A stretch of 64,000 nucleotides of DNA from Bordetella genomosp. 1 (lineage in GTDB: Bacteria > Pseudomonadota > Gammaproteobacteria > Burkholderiales > Burkholderiaceae_B): assembly GCF_002261335.1 (NCBI RefSeq), contig NZ_NEVL01000004.1, forward strand, positions 62,001-126,000, written 5' to 3'. The position numbers were made by a program, and so were the translations under genes. Under the pieces are notes generated by a model. The model ran no database searches. It saw nothing but the letters and a program-made list of their open reading frames with translations, and was not told the origin of the DNA. This document shows positions 44,997 to 53,397 of this stretch, in pieces (position 1 is the first letter of the stretch; every line of letters begins with the position of its first letter).

Positions 44997-46454
44997 TCAT
45001 TCTCCCTTCTCGATGCGATCGGCGACCAGCGCCGGCACCCACAACGCGATCACGCCGATGATCATCGACAGGATGGCGCCGCCGCTCATGAGCCACAGCG
45101 CGATCGATCCGAACAGCGCCATGTTGGTGTACTTCACGCGCTTGCCCGATCCGCCGCCGCTCCCGCCGTGCCTGGCGAGCTCCGGACGGTTGAACCATTG
45201 CGCGATCTCGGCGCCGCTCACCTTCTGGCTGGCCGACCAGCCGAGCTCCTGTTCGGCGAGCTCGCTCGACAGCTTGCTCCCCTGCGTCGCCTCGTAGTCG
45301 GTGATGAGCGTCTTGTCGCCCACCTGCACGCGCCAGTTGAACGCGCCCAGCGCCACGTCCACGCGCGAGGTGTAGTCCCATTGCTTGCGATACACCTTGC
45401 CCTGGTAGCGCATGCCCTGCCCGGCGGCGACCGGCCAGGTGTCGCACACGCGCACCCGCTCCCAGCCCTCGTCGGTCTCCACCAGCCAGAGGAAGCCGGG
45501 CTTGGGCGCGTACAGCAGATACTCGATCCAGGTCGAGCCGTCCTCGGGATCCGGGTCGGTGCACTTGAGCATGCCGATCACGGTGTACTGCGCACCCGTG
45601 ATCGTGGCGGTCTGGCCGAGCGCCAGCGTGCCGCGGATCTTGTCCACCCGCTTGCTGGCGTCGATCACGACGGCGGTGTCGCCCGCGCAATCCACGGTCG
45701 AGCCGCAGCTCGGGCAGACCACCTGTGTGGCCATCGCCGCCACGATGCTGATCGTGCCGCCGCAATTCGGGCAGGCCAGCGCGCTGATCCGGCCGCGCAC
45801 GCGGCCCGCCTGGTCCAGCACCTGCTCGCGCGTGAGCAGCGTGGCCGCGTCCATGCCGGCCAGGTCGTAGGCCTTGCCGATATAGATCTCGGGTGTGTCG
45901 GCGTCGGAATAATCCAGCGTGAGGAACGCGTCGACGCTGCGGTAGTCGGCCACGCGGGCCGTCCAGCCCTGGCCGAACGTGAACGGCAACTCGCCTTCGG
46001 CCGAGGTCGCCGCGCAGGTCCGGATGTCGGCCGCGATGTACTCCTGGCCTTCCAGCTTGAACACCGAGCCCGGCTTGATCGCCTCGAACTGCGGCACCTT
46101 GGGCTTGCTGCTCTGCGCGCGGCGGCGATGCGTGATCGCATACTGGCCGCTCGCGTCCGACAGCCAGCCGGTCTGGCCGTCGTCGAACGCGATGAACCAT
46201 TCGTTCCAGAAGCCCGCCTCGTAGCGCAACTGGATGCGCCCCACCACCGTGAAGCGCAGGCGCTCGTAGGTGCCGGCCGCGCCCAGGCAGATCGGGCTGT
46301 AGTCTTCGAGCAGATCGCCGACCTCGCCGATGCGGCGCACCGTCTCGGCGTCTTTCATGAGCGTGCTGCGGCAGGCGCCGCACACCGCCATCACGGACGC
46401 GGTCGACTGGAAGCTGACCGGCGCGCCACACTGCGGACACAGGACCTGCATCAT
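44997..46454 (-). CDS. Double zinc-ribbon, double DUF4178 protein with C-terminal membrane anchor (485 aa)
   Basis: N-terminal zinc ribbon CPQC...CGAC (residues about 6-28), first DUF4178 domain (about 60-230) with FWNEWFIAFDDGQTGWLSDASGQY, second zinc ribbon CPNC...CPSC (about 231-255), second DUF4178 domain (about 275-410) with YLLYAPKPGFLWLVETDEGWERV, and two membrane helices near the C-terminus (MALFGSIALWLMSGGAILSMIIGVIALWVPALV). It follows the SPFH gene by 16 bp. Likely a membrane-attached scaffold or binding protein; no catalytic residues seen. Confidence 0.88.
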   Translation of the reverse strand: MMQVLCPQCGAPVSFQSTASVMAVCGACRSTLMKDAETVRRIGEVGDLLEDYSPICLGAAGTYERLRFTVVGRIQLRYEAGFWNEWFIAFDDGQTGWLSDASGQYAITHRRRAQSSKPKVPQFEAIKPGSVFKLEGQEYIAADIRTCAATSAEGELPFTFGQGWTARVADYRSVDAFLTLDYSDADTPEIYIGKAYDLAGMDAATLLTREQVLDQAGRVRGRISALACPNCGGTISIVAAMATQVVCPSCGSTVDCAGDTAVVIDASKRVDKIRGTLALGQTATITGAQYTVIGMLKCTDPDPEDGSTWIEYLLYAPKPGFLWLVETDEGWERVRVCDTWPVAAGQGMRYQGKVYRKQWDYTSRVDVALGAFNWRVQVGDKTLITDYEATQGSKLSSELAEQELGWSASQKVSGAEIAQWFNRPELARHGGSGGGSGKRVKYTNMALFGSIALWLMSGGAILSMIIGVIALWVPALVADRIEKGE

Positions 46455-46470
46455 CGGGTTCTGCGCCGCC

Positions 46471-47508
46471 TCAGCTCGTCAGTTTCTTCAGGATTTCGGC
46501 CTTGGCAGCCTCATACTCGGCGGCCGTGATCAGGTTCTGATCGGCCAGCGCCTTGAGCTGCTGCAGGCGCTGCACCGGATCGGCAGACGCGGCGCCCCCG
46601 GCCGCACCGGCAGCACCCACCGCTGCGGCCCCGGGCACGAGCGGCGCCGCCGCCTGCCCCAGCCCCTGCGCCATGGTCTGGCCTAGCGCCGCGCCGGCCG
46701 CCAGGCCCGCGCCGATGCCGGCGATGCCGCCTTCGTTCTGCGCCGCCAACGGAATCGAGCTCGCGGTCTGGTACTGCGTGAACTTGCCCAGGTCGCCCGC
46801 CATGCCCAGCGAAATGCGGGTGTCGAGCGCCTTCTGCAGCTCTTCCGGCAGCGACACGCTTTCCACGGTGAAGTTGTCGAGCTTCACGCCGTAGCGCTCG
46901 AACACGGGCGCCAGGGCCTGGCCGATGCGCTCGGACATCAGCCCCTGGTTGGCGGCCATGTCGATGAACGGCACGTTCGCGTTGCCCAGCGCCGATGCCA
47001 TCGAGGCCACCACCATGTTGCGCAGCTGGGCTTCGAGATCATCGACCGTGTAGACGTCGCGCGTGCCGCTGATCTCGCGATAGAACAGACCCGGGTCGGC
47101 GATCTGGTAGGAGTACACGCCGAAGGCGCGCACGCGCACCATGCCGAACTCGGCATCGCGCACCGTGACCGGCTGCGCCGTGCCCCAGCGCCGTCCCAGC
47201 TGCAGGCGGGTGCTGAAGAACACCACGTCCGACTTGAAGGGCGACTCGAACAGCTTGTCCCAGTTCTTCAGGTACGTGAGCACCGGCAGCGTCTGGGTCG
47301 TGAGCTTGTACATGCCGGGGCCGAACACATCGGCCACCTTGCCCTCGTTGATGAACACCGCCATCTGCGACTCGCGCACGGTCAGGCTGGCGCCATACTG
47401 GATTTCGAAGTCCTCCATGGGATGACGCCAGGCGAGCACGCCGTCGCCTTCCTCATTCCATTGGAGGATGTCTATGAACTGCTTGCGAATAAAAGAGCCC
47501 AGGCCCAT
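46471..47508 (-). CDS. SPFH-domain protein with C-terminal SHOCT (YdjI/virion-core-like, 345 aa)
   Basis: Stomatin/prohibitin/flotillin domain at about residues 50-230 (ESQMAVFINEGKVADVFGPGMYKLTTQTLPVLTYLKNW, then FSTRLQLGRRWGTAQPVTVRDAEFGMVRVRAFGVYSYQI). A Gly/Ala-rich linker follows, then a SHOCT helix pair (DPVQRLQQLKALADQNLITAAEYEAAKAEILKKL). Such proteins form membrane-associated oligomers. Start at 47508 follows CGGAGAACC. 16 bp before the DUF4178 gene and 34 bp after DUF350, so one transcript. Confidence 0.9.
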   Translation of the reverse strand: MGLGSFIRKQFIDILQWNEEGDGVLAWRHPMEDFEIQYGASLTVRESQMAVFINEGKVADVFGPGMYKLTTQTLPVLTYLKNWDKLFESPFKSDVVFFSTRLQLGRRWGTAQPVTVRDAEFGMVRVRAFGVYSYQIADPGLFYREISGTRDVYTVDDLEAQLRNMVVASMASALGNANVPFIDMAANQGLMSERIGQALAPVFERYGVKLDNFTVESVSLPEELQKALDTRISLGMAGDLGKFTQYQTASSIPLAAQNEGGIAGIGAGLAAGAALGQTMAQGLGQAAAPLVPGAAAVGAAGAAGGAASADPVQRLQQLKALADQNLITAAEYEAAKAEILKKLTS

Positions 47509-47542
47509 GACGGTTCTCCGGTGATCGGTTCGTGTCTACGGT

Positions 47543-47929
47543 TCAGGTCAGGCAGCCGGCATTCACGACGCCGGCGGCCAGCGAGATGGCGCCCAACAGC
47601 GCTCCCATGGCGAGATTGTTTTCCTCGATGGCCTCGTTCATGCCGCGCACGCAGAAGCTGAGCAGCGCATAGACCAGGATCTGGACGGCCATCGCGGCCA
47701 CGCCCCAGACGAGGAACATCGTGAAGGTGGCGTGCACGGCGATGCCCACGCCCACGGTGAAGCTGAAGCCCACCAGCGCGCCGCCGAACGACAGGGCCGC
47801 GGCCATGTTGCCCGCGCGGATGAGGTCGAACTCCTTGTGGCGGGTCACCGCAGTATAGATGGCGCTGAACGCGCCGAGCATGATCAGGCCAGTGACGATG
47901 TAGAGCAGATATGCCAATGCAGGATGCAT
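47543..47929 (-). CDS. DUF350 (YjfL-like) membrane protein (128 aa)
   Basis: Small inner-membrane protein with two DUF350-type helix pairs: ALAYLLYIVTGLIMLGAFSAIYTAVTRHKEFDLIRAGNMAAALSFGGALVGFSFTVGVGIAVHA, and VAAMAVQILVYALLSFCVRGMNEAIEENNLAMGALLGAISLAAGVVNAGC. The Glu-rich E-E-N-N motif between helices is family-specific. Start at 47929 (MHPALAYL). First gene of the leftward unit and 74 bp from the divergent aminopropyltransferase start. Function unknown; the family recurs beside polyamine and PspA-like genes. Confidence 0.88.
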   Translation of the reverse strand: MHPALAYLLYIVTGLIMLGAFSAIYTAVTRHKEFDLIRAGNMAAALSFGGALVGFSFTVGVGIAVHATFTMFLVWGVAAMAVQILVYALLSFCVRGMNEAIEENNLAMGALLGAISLAAGVVNAGCLT

Positions 47930-47951
47930 AAAGTCTCTCCAAAGAGTGGCG

Positions 47952-47980
47952 GCAGTATATAGCCTCGTTCGATATACTGC
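47952..47980. promoter_or_regulatory. Symmetric divergent promoter/operator
   Basis: GCAGTATAT (47952-47960) and ATATACTGC (47972-47980) are perfect inverted arms with an 11-base spacer. Each arm contains a TATACT -10 box facing outward, towards DUF350 on the minus strand and the aminopropyltransferase on the plus strand. No good -35 boxes are visible, so an activator is likely. Confidence 0.7.
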
Positions 47981-48003
47981 GCGCACTTGTCACGAGCACT
48001 TTC

Positions 48004-49515
48004 ATGCGCGACCGCGTCCTCATCCTTTCGGTTCTGATCGTCGCTTCCTGCGGCCTGGGCTACGAGCTGGTCAGCAGCGCGCTGGCCAGCTACCTGCTCG
48101 GCGATTCGATCCTGCAGTTCTCGTCGGTGATCGGCTGCTACCTGTTCGCGATGGGGATCGGCTCGTGGCTGTCCAAGTATATTCCCGACGACCAGGTGCT
48201 CGAACGCTTCATCGACGTGGAGCTGCTGGTGGCGCTGCTGGGCGGCGTCTCGGCCGCCGCGCTGTTCATGGTGTTTGCCTGGCTGGCCGCGCCGTTCCGC
48301 GCCGCGCTCTATGCCGGCGTGTTCCTGATCGGCATGATGGTGGGCATGGAGATACCGCTGGTCATGCGCGTGTTCCATCAGCGCCGCGCCGAGTTCCGCG
48401 ACATCGTGAGCCGCGTGCTGACCTTCGACTATCTCGGCGCCCTGGCCGTGTCGCTGGTGTTTCCGCTGCTGCTCGCGCCGCGCCTGGGCCTGTTGCGCAC
48501 CTCGTTCCTGTTCGGCATGCTGAACGCCGGCGTGGCGCTCTGGACCACCTGGCTATTTCGTAACGAAGTGCGACGCCCGGGCGAGCGCGCGATCCGCGCA
48601 GGCATCGTCATGGGCCTGCTCAGCCTGGGGTTCGCCTATTCCGGCCACATGACAGGCTGGGCCGAGAAAGGCCTCTACGGCGACGACGTGATCCATGCCG
48701 AGACCACGCCCTACCAGCGGCTGGTCGTGACGCGCTGGCACGACGACATGCGGCTCTACATCAACGGCAACCTGCAGTTCTCCTCGCACGACGAGCATCG
48801 CTACCACGAGTCGCTGGTGCATCCGGGCCTGGCCGCCCTGCCCTGGGCCCGCCGCGTCCTGGTGCTGGGCGGCGGCGACGGGCTCGCCGTGCGCGAGATC
48901 CTCAAGTATCCGCAGATCGAACACGTCACGCTGGTGGACCTGGATCCGGCCATGACCGGATTGTTCTCGACCTCCGAGCCGCTGGTCGCGCTCAACCAGG
49001 GCTCGCTCAAGGATCCGCGCGTCACGGTCGTCAACACCGACGCCGGCCGCTGGCTCGAGGAGCATGCCGAGGTCTACGACTTCATCGTGGTCGACTTCCC
49101 CGACCCGTCGAACTTCGGCCTGGGCCGGCTCTACTCGGTGCCGGTCTATCACCTGATGAGCCGCCACCTGGCCGAGAAGGGCTACATCGTGGTGCAGTCG
49201 ACCTCGCCGTATTTCGCGCCGCGCTCGTTCTGGAGCATCGACGCGACGCTCAAGGAGGCCGGCCTGCATACCTGGCCGTATCACGCCTACGTCCCGTCGT
49301 TCGGCGACTGGGGCTTCATCCTGGCCGGCAAGCGCGACGACTACGCCGTGCCCGCCAAGGTGCCGGTGGCCACGCGCTATCTCGACCCCGTGACCACGCG
49401 CGAGCTGTTCCACTTCCCGGCCGACATGCCGGCGCTCGCCATGCCGCCCAACCGCCTGAACGAACAGTCGCTGGTGCGTTACTTCGACGAAGACTGGCGC
49501 AAGGTCATCCGCTAA
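48004..49515 (+). CDS. Membrane-embedded spermidine-synthase-like aminopropyltransferase (503 aa)
   Basis: Six or seven membrane helices at about residues 5-230 (LILSVLIVASCGLGYELVSSALASYLLG, VIGCYLFAMGIGSWLSKYIP, GVFLIGMMVGMEIPLVMRVF), then a soluble aminopropyltransferase domain. It has the nucleotide loop VLGGGDGLAVREIL (about 287-300), acidic strand HVTLVDLDP, and the catalytic Asp in VVDFPDPSNFGLGRLYS (about 361-377). Predicted to transfer the aminopropyl group of decarboxylated AdoMet to a membrane-accessible amine. Shares one base (TAATG) with the next gene. Confidence 0.93.
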   Translation: MRDRVLILSVLIVASCGLGYELVSSALASYLLGDSILQFSSVIGCYLFAMGIGSWLSKYIPDDQVLERFIDVELLVALLGGVSAAALFMVFAWLAAPFRAALYAGVFLIGMMVGMEIPLVMRVFHQRRAEFRDIVSRVLTFDYLGALAVSLVFPLLLAPRLGLLRTSFLFGMLNAGVALWTTWLFRNEVRRPGERAIRAGIVMGLLSLGFAYSGHMTGWAEKGLYGDDVIHAETTPYQRLVVTRWHDDMRLYINGNLQFSSHDEHRYHESLVHPGLAALPWARRVLVLGGGDGLAVREILKYPQIEHVTLVDLDPAMTGLFSTSEPLVALNQGSLKDPRVTVVNTDAGRWLEEHAEVYDFIVVDFPDPSNFGLGRLYSVPVYHLMSRHLAEKGYIVVQSTSPYFAPRSFWSIDATLKEAGLHTWPYHAYVPSFGDWGFILAGKRDDYAVPAKVPVATRYLDPVTTRELFHFPADMPALAMPPNRLNEQSLVRYFDEDWRKVIR

Positions 49516-51149
49516 TGGACCGCCGCCGCCTGCTGCTGGGCGCGGCCGGCGCCGCCACCGTGGCGCTGGGCGGCGCCATCGGCTGGCACCGCCGCCGCAT
49601 CGTGCAGCCCGCCGCGCAACTGCGATATCCCGGCATGGAGGCCGGCCACGCCCTGCGCGACGGCGCGGCGCTGCCGCCCGCCGCCGGCACCCATCGCACC
49701 GGCATCGCCATCCTGGGCGCTGGCGTGGCGGGCCTGAGCTGCGCCTGGAAGCTGGCGCGCGAGGGCCGGCACGATTTCGTCGTGGTGAGCGGCCCCGAGT
49801 TCGGCGGCAATGCCGACGCGGGCCTGTACGGCGGCCTGGCCTATCCCCGCGGCGCCCACTACCTGCCGCTGCCCTCGCGCGAGTCGGGCCACGTGCGCGA
49901 GATGCTGGCCGACTTCGGCCTGATCCAGCGCGGCGCCGACAGCGCCGAGCCGTACTACGACGAGCGCGTGCTGGTGCACTCGCCGCAGGAGCGGCTGCTG
50001 CGCAACGGACGCTGGGAAGAGGCGCTGCTGCCGCTGCACGACGTGCCGCCCGAAGACCTGCGCCAGCACCAGCGCTTCGAGGCACTGGTCGACCGGTTGC
50101 GCACGCAACGGGGCAGCGACGGACGGCGCCTGTTCGCCGTCCCGCTCACGCTCTCCTCGGCCGACCCCGAGTGGCGCGCGCTGGACGCGCTCACGTTCAG
50201 CGCCTGGCTCGACCGCGAAGGCTATCGCGCGCCCACCCTGCGCTGGTATCTGGACTACTGCTGCCGCGACGACTACGGCGCCGGCACCGACACGGTGTCG
50301 GCCTGGGCGGGCCTGCACTACTTCGCCAGCCGCGACGGCCATGCCGCCAACGCCGCCGGCGGCGCGGTGCTCACCTGGCCGGGCGGCCTGGCGCCCCTGG
50401 TCAGCATGATGTGCGACGCGATCAGCGCCGCGCTCGGGCATCGCGACTGGCTGCTCGACGGCCTGGCGGCGCGCGCCGAGGTCGGCGATCGCGGCGCCCG
50501 CGTGCATTGCGTGGACGGCGCGCGCGGCTATGCGATCGAGGCCGCGCGCCTGGTGAGCGCCATGCCGCTGGCCGTGGCCGCGCGCGTGCTGCCGCCGCTG
50601 CGGCGCTGGGGCTACGACGTGCGCGACCACGCCAGCCCGCACGCCGCTTGGCTGGTGTCCAGCTTCATGATGCAGAGCTACCCCGTGGAGCAGCCGGGCG
50701 AGCCGCTGGCATGGGACAACGTGGTCTACGAAGGCCAGGCGCTCGGCTATGTCGTGTCCACCCACCAGTTGCTGCGCGTGGCGCCCTCGCCGCGCACGGT
50801 GTTCACCGCCTACCAGGCCCTCTCGAAGATGAGCCCGGGCGTGGCGCGGCAGTGGCTGCTCGCGGCCGACGCCGAGACGCTGCGCGAGGCGGCCTCGGCC
50901 GACCTGATCGCCGCCTACGGCGAGGCGTTCTGGCGCCACGCCGACGCGCTCGAAATCACCGCGCGCGGCCACGCCATGGCCACGCCGGCGCCGGGCTATC
51001 TCTCCAACCCCGGCCTGGCCGCGCTGCGCGAGGCCGACGGCGTGGTGCAGTTCGCCCACGCCGACCTGTCGGGCTACTCCGTGTTCGAAGAGGCGGCGTG
51101 GTGGGGCGTGCGTGCCGCGCACCGCCTGCTGGACGCGCCGGCCGGCTAG
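49515..51149 (+). CDS. Tat-type FAD-dependent oxidoreductase, amine-oxidase-like (544 aa)
   Basis: Twin-arginine signal MDRRRLLLGAAGAATVALGGA, then the FAD-binding GAGVAGLSCAWKLA (about residues 71-84) and a later flavin-binding-fold stretch ending HADLSGYSVFEEAAWWGVRAAHRLLD, typical of flavin amine oxidases. Export folded with FAD to the periplasm is likely. Overlaps the aminopropyltransferase stop by one base, so translation is coupled. It may oxidise the polyamine made by that enzyme. Its stop shares the CTAG with the convergent gene. Confidence 0.88.
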   Translation: MDRRRLLLGAAGAATVALGGAIGWHRRRIVQPAAQLRYPGMEAGHALRDGAALPPAAGTHRTGIAILGAGVAGLSCAWKLAREGRHDFVVVSGPEFGGNADAGLYGGLAYPRGAHYLPLPSRESGHVREMLADFGLIQRGADSAEPYYDERVLVHSPQERLLRNGRWEEALLPLHDVPPEDLRQHQRFEALVDRLRTQRGSDGRRLFAVPLTLSSADPEWRALDALTFSAWLDREGYRAPTLRWYLDYCCRDDYGAGTDTVSAWAGLHYFASRDGHAANAAGGAVLTWPGGLAPLVSMMCDAISAALGHRDWLLDGLAARAEVGDRGARVHCVDGARGYAIEAARLVSAMPLAVAARVLPPLRRWGYDVRDHASPHAAWLVSSFMMQSYPVEQPGEPLAWDNVVYEGQALGYVVSTHQLLRVAPSPRTVFTAYQALSKMSPGVARQWLLAADAETLREAASADLIAAYGEAFWRHADALEITARGHAMATPAPGYLSNPGLAALREADGVVQFAHADLSGYSVFEEAAWWGVRAAHRLLDAPAG

Positions 51150-52144
51150 CCCGCCACGCCGTTGGCGAGTGCGGCGGCCAGCGTCAGCCACATCACGCTG
51201 GAGGCGGCGAGCGCGAATTGCCAGCCGCGCTCGCGGCCCTGCGCCTCCTGCCCCTCGGGTTCCTTCGGCTCGGCCGGCGCCTCCGGCGCACACGCGGCTG
51301 AAAGCTCGGCCGGCCACGCCGGATGCGGCGCGCGGCGCCGAAAGCCGTATTCCAGCGCGAACGGCAGCGCCAGCACGGCCACCAGCGCCCGGCCCGCGTG
51401 ATGAAGCAGGCGCTTGAGCAGACCGGGCGGCCGCGCGATCGAGGGCGCGCCGCCCGCCAGCGCGGCGGCCTGCGATTCGAACCAGGCGGCCAGCGTGGCC
51501 GCCGAATGCGGTTGCGCCCGCAACGGTGCGGGATCGACCTCGCCCGCCATGAACGCGCGCAGCCAGGCCCAGCGCGCCGCGCAGGCCTGCGCCGAGCCCA
51601 GCCCCGCGCCCAGCAGCAACACCCCGTCGACGGTGCCCGGCACTTCGACGGTCAGCATGTCGTGGATCACGGCGCCATACGGCCCGGGCTGGCTGATGCG
51701 GCGCACGCTGGGCCGGGCGGTATCGAAGTCGACGCGGGTCCAGCCATGCTTGCGCGACCAGGAGTAGAACGCCCGCAGCCTGCGGCTCGCGATCAGCGCG
51801 TCGATCACCGGCGCCCGGGCCGACAGGCGCGCCCCCAGCGCGCTCAGCACCGCGAGCGCGGTCAGCAGCGCCACCATGCCCCATTGCGACGCGTCGGGCG
51901 CGGCAAGACGCGCCACCGCGACGGCGCTGCCGATCGCCAGCGCCAGCAAGGCGCCGCTCAGGAGCCACAGCGTCGCCCCCAGGAAATGCCCCGGCTCCGG
52001 CACGGGCAGCGGCAGCACCAGGCAGTCGGCATCGCAGCGGGTCGGCACGGCGTGCAGGACGGGCGCCACGTCCATCGGCGCACCCGCCGCCGGCAAGGGC
52101 GTCACGTCGAGCTCGCGCATCAGGGCGACGCGTTCCAGCCTCAT
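51146..52144 (-). CDS. Membrane protein of unknown function, possibly DUF6708-like (332 aa)
   Basis: Two closely spaced hydrophobic helices at about residues 55-105 (FLGATLWLLSGALLALAIGSAVAVARL, WGMVALLTALAVLSALGARL), then a soluble segment RRLRAFYSWSRKHGWTRVDFDTARPSVRR and WAWLRAFMAGE that recalls DUF6708, and further hydrophobic stretches near the C-terminus (LVAVLALPFALEYGF, FALAASSVMWLTLAAALANGV). Start at 52144 (MRLERVALMREL) is preferred to the Pro/Arg/Cys-rich upstream extension. Whether it belongs to the polyamine system is unclear. Confidence 0.72.
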   Translation of the reverse strand: MRLERVALMRELDVTPLPAAGAPMDVAPVLHAVPTRCDADCLVLPLPVPEPGHFLGATLWLLSGALLALAIGSAVAVARLAAPDASQWGMVALLTALAVLSALGARLSARAPVIDALIASRRLRAFYSWSRKHGWTRVDFDTARPSVRRISQPGPYGAVIHDMLTVEVPGTVDGVLLLGAGLGSAQACAARWAWLRAFMAGEVDPAPLRAQPHSAATLAAWFESQAAALAGGAPSIARPPGLLKRLLHHAGRALVAVLALPFALEYGFRRRAPHPAWPAELSAACAPEAPAEPKEPEGQEAQGRERGWQFALAASSVMWLTLAAALANGVAG

Positions 52145-52309
52145 TGCGGCTGCCTCCAGGCAAGGGGACACGCGTGCACGGCGGGGGACGGCAGGAACAG
52201 CGGCATGGGCGCAGGCGCGGCGAGGGAAGAAGCCGATCATTTTGCGCGAGAACGCGCGGGCTCGCCACCCGGCGGTGAATCGCCGCCCGCGCCGCGACGC
52301 GCCGGCGGC

Positions 52310-52912
52310 TCAGACGTGGCGCTTGCGCGCAAACAGATAGACGTGCGGACAGGCATCGTCGACGCGATGCCAGGGCGCATTGACGCCGTCGATGGCCGGC
52401 ACCACCGCCTCGAAGCCCTCGCCCAGCTCGACCGGAACAGGCGCACGCCGCGGCGTGTCCTGGTAGCCCAGCACCAGCACCCCGCCGGGTTTCATCACCT
52501 CGCAGGCCTGGCGCAGCATGTGCGCGGCCTCCTCCGGCGAATTCACGCCCTGGCCCAGGACGCGGTCGATGATGACGAAGTCGAAGGCGTGCGGCGCGTA
52601 GTAGCGCGCCATCCGCAGCACCGAGCCCACGCGATGACGGCCCGGCACGCCGTAGACGGCGCGCGCCGGCATCCCGTCGAGGGTGTGCAGCTCGGGACGC
52701 AGCAGGCGCGCGTAGTGCCAATTGTGTCGGTCGACGCCAACCAGCAGACAGCGCGCGCCGGGCTGGGCGCGCCGGTTGATGTAGTCGAAGATCCCGGTTT
52801 CGAGAAAGGCCCGGCCCGGCGTATCCAGCACGAACGCCACGCCCAGGCGCGCCGCCCAGCGGGGTGAAAATCTGAACAGTGCCCGCTTGACGCCATAGAG
52901 AAATCCGGCCAT
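52310..52912 (-). CDS. Class I SAM-dependent methyltransferase-like protein (200 aa)
   Basis: Rossmann-like segments: GARCLLVGVDRHNWHYARLL (degenerate AdoMet loop), FDFVIIDRVLGQGVNSPEEAAHMLRQACEVMKPGGVLVLGYQ (post-motif III). The usual E/DxGxGxG loop is weak, so the enzyme may be diverged or inactive. Start at 52912 (MAGFLYGVKRAL). The substrate is unknown; it lies outside the divergent polyamine unit on the opposite strand from the FAD gene. Confidence 0.72.
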   Translation of the reverse strand: MAGFLYGVKRALFRFSPRWAARLGVAFVLDTPGRAFLETGIFDYINRRAQPGARCLLVGVDRHNWHYARLLRPELHTLDGMPARAVYGVPGRHRVGSVLRMARYYAPHAFDFVIIDRVLGQGVNSPEEAAHMLRQACEVMKPGGVLVLGYQDTPRRAPVPVELGEGFEAVVPAIDGVNAPWHRVDDACPHVYLFARKRHV

Positions 52913-53018
52913 TTCGTTCGCGCTCCGAAGACAGAAGGTGCGAACGATATCGGCCCGCGTGCCGTCCCACGCACGCCGCCCCGCTTTCAGGACCAACGCC
53001 CCAGGAACGCCCTGGCCG

Positions 53019-53318
53019 TCACGCGATGACGGCCACGTCGATCAGCGTGATGGGCCCCTGCATCAGGGGCCCGCTCAGCGCGAGAAACCGCTGAAAATGC
53101 GCGGCGTTGCCATGGGCCGCGAAGGCCGCGTCATCCTGGAACACCTCGCGCACGTAGAAGTCGTCGGTATTCACGGTGTCCCGCAGCAACACGTATTCGA
53201 GATTGCCGGGCTCGGCGCGCGTATCGCGCACGAGCGGCAACAGGGCCTGCTTGAGCGCTTCGCCCTGGCCCGGCCGGGCCTTGAGCACCGCGATCTTGCT
53301 GACGAGAGATGAGGTCAT
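53019..53318 (-). CDS. ABM-domain antibiotic-biosynthesis-type monooxygenase (99 aa)
   Basis: 99-residue ferredoxin-like dimer of the ABM/YgiN group: VSKIAVLKARPGQGEALKQALLPLVRDTRAEPGNLEYVLLRD, then FYVREVFQDDAAFAAHGNAAHFQRFLA with the conserved A-H-x-x-x-x-H-F. Members act as quinol monooxygenases or heme/quinone oxidising proteins. Start at 53318 (MTSSLVSK). It lies 79 bp after the nitroreductase gene, same strand, so a quinone or nitro-aromatic link is possible. Confidence 0.87.
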   Translation of the reverse strand: MTSSLVSKIAVLKARPGQGEALKQALLPLVRDTRAEPGNLEYVLLRDTVNTDDFYVREVFQDDAAFAAHGNAAHFQRFLALSGPLMQGPITLIDVAVIA

Positions 53319-53397
53319 GATGTGACTCCTGGCCGTCAAGGCCGAAACGACGCGCCGGGCAACGGCCCGGCGGTCGGCATGGAAGAAGAACGGCGGG

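Noticed and set aside
49512-52970. Very long open frame of about 1150 codons on the minus strand
   Set aside because: It runs antisense through the FAD oxidoreductase and the convergent membrane and methyltransferase-like genes, with an Arg/Ala/Gly-rich product and no domain. It is a shadow of GC-rich coding sequence.
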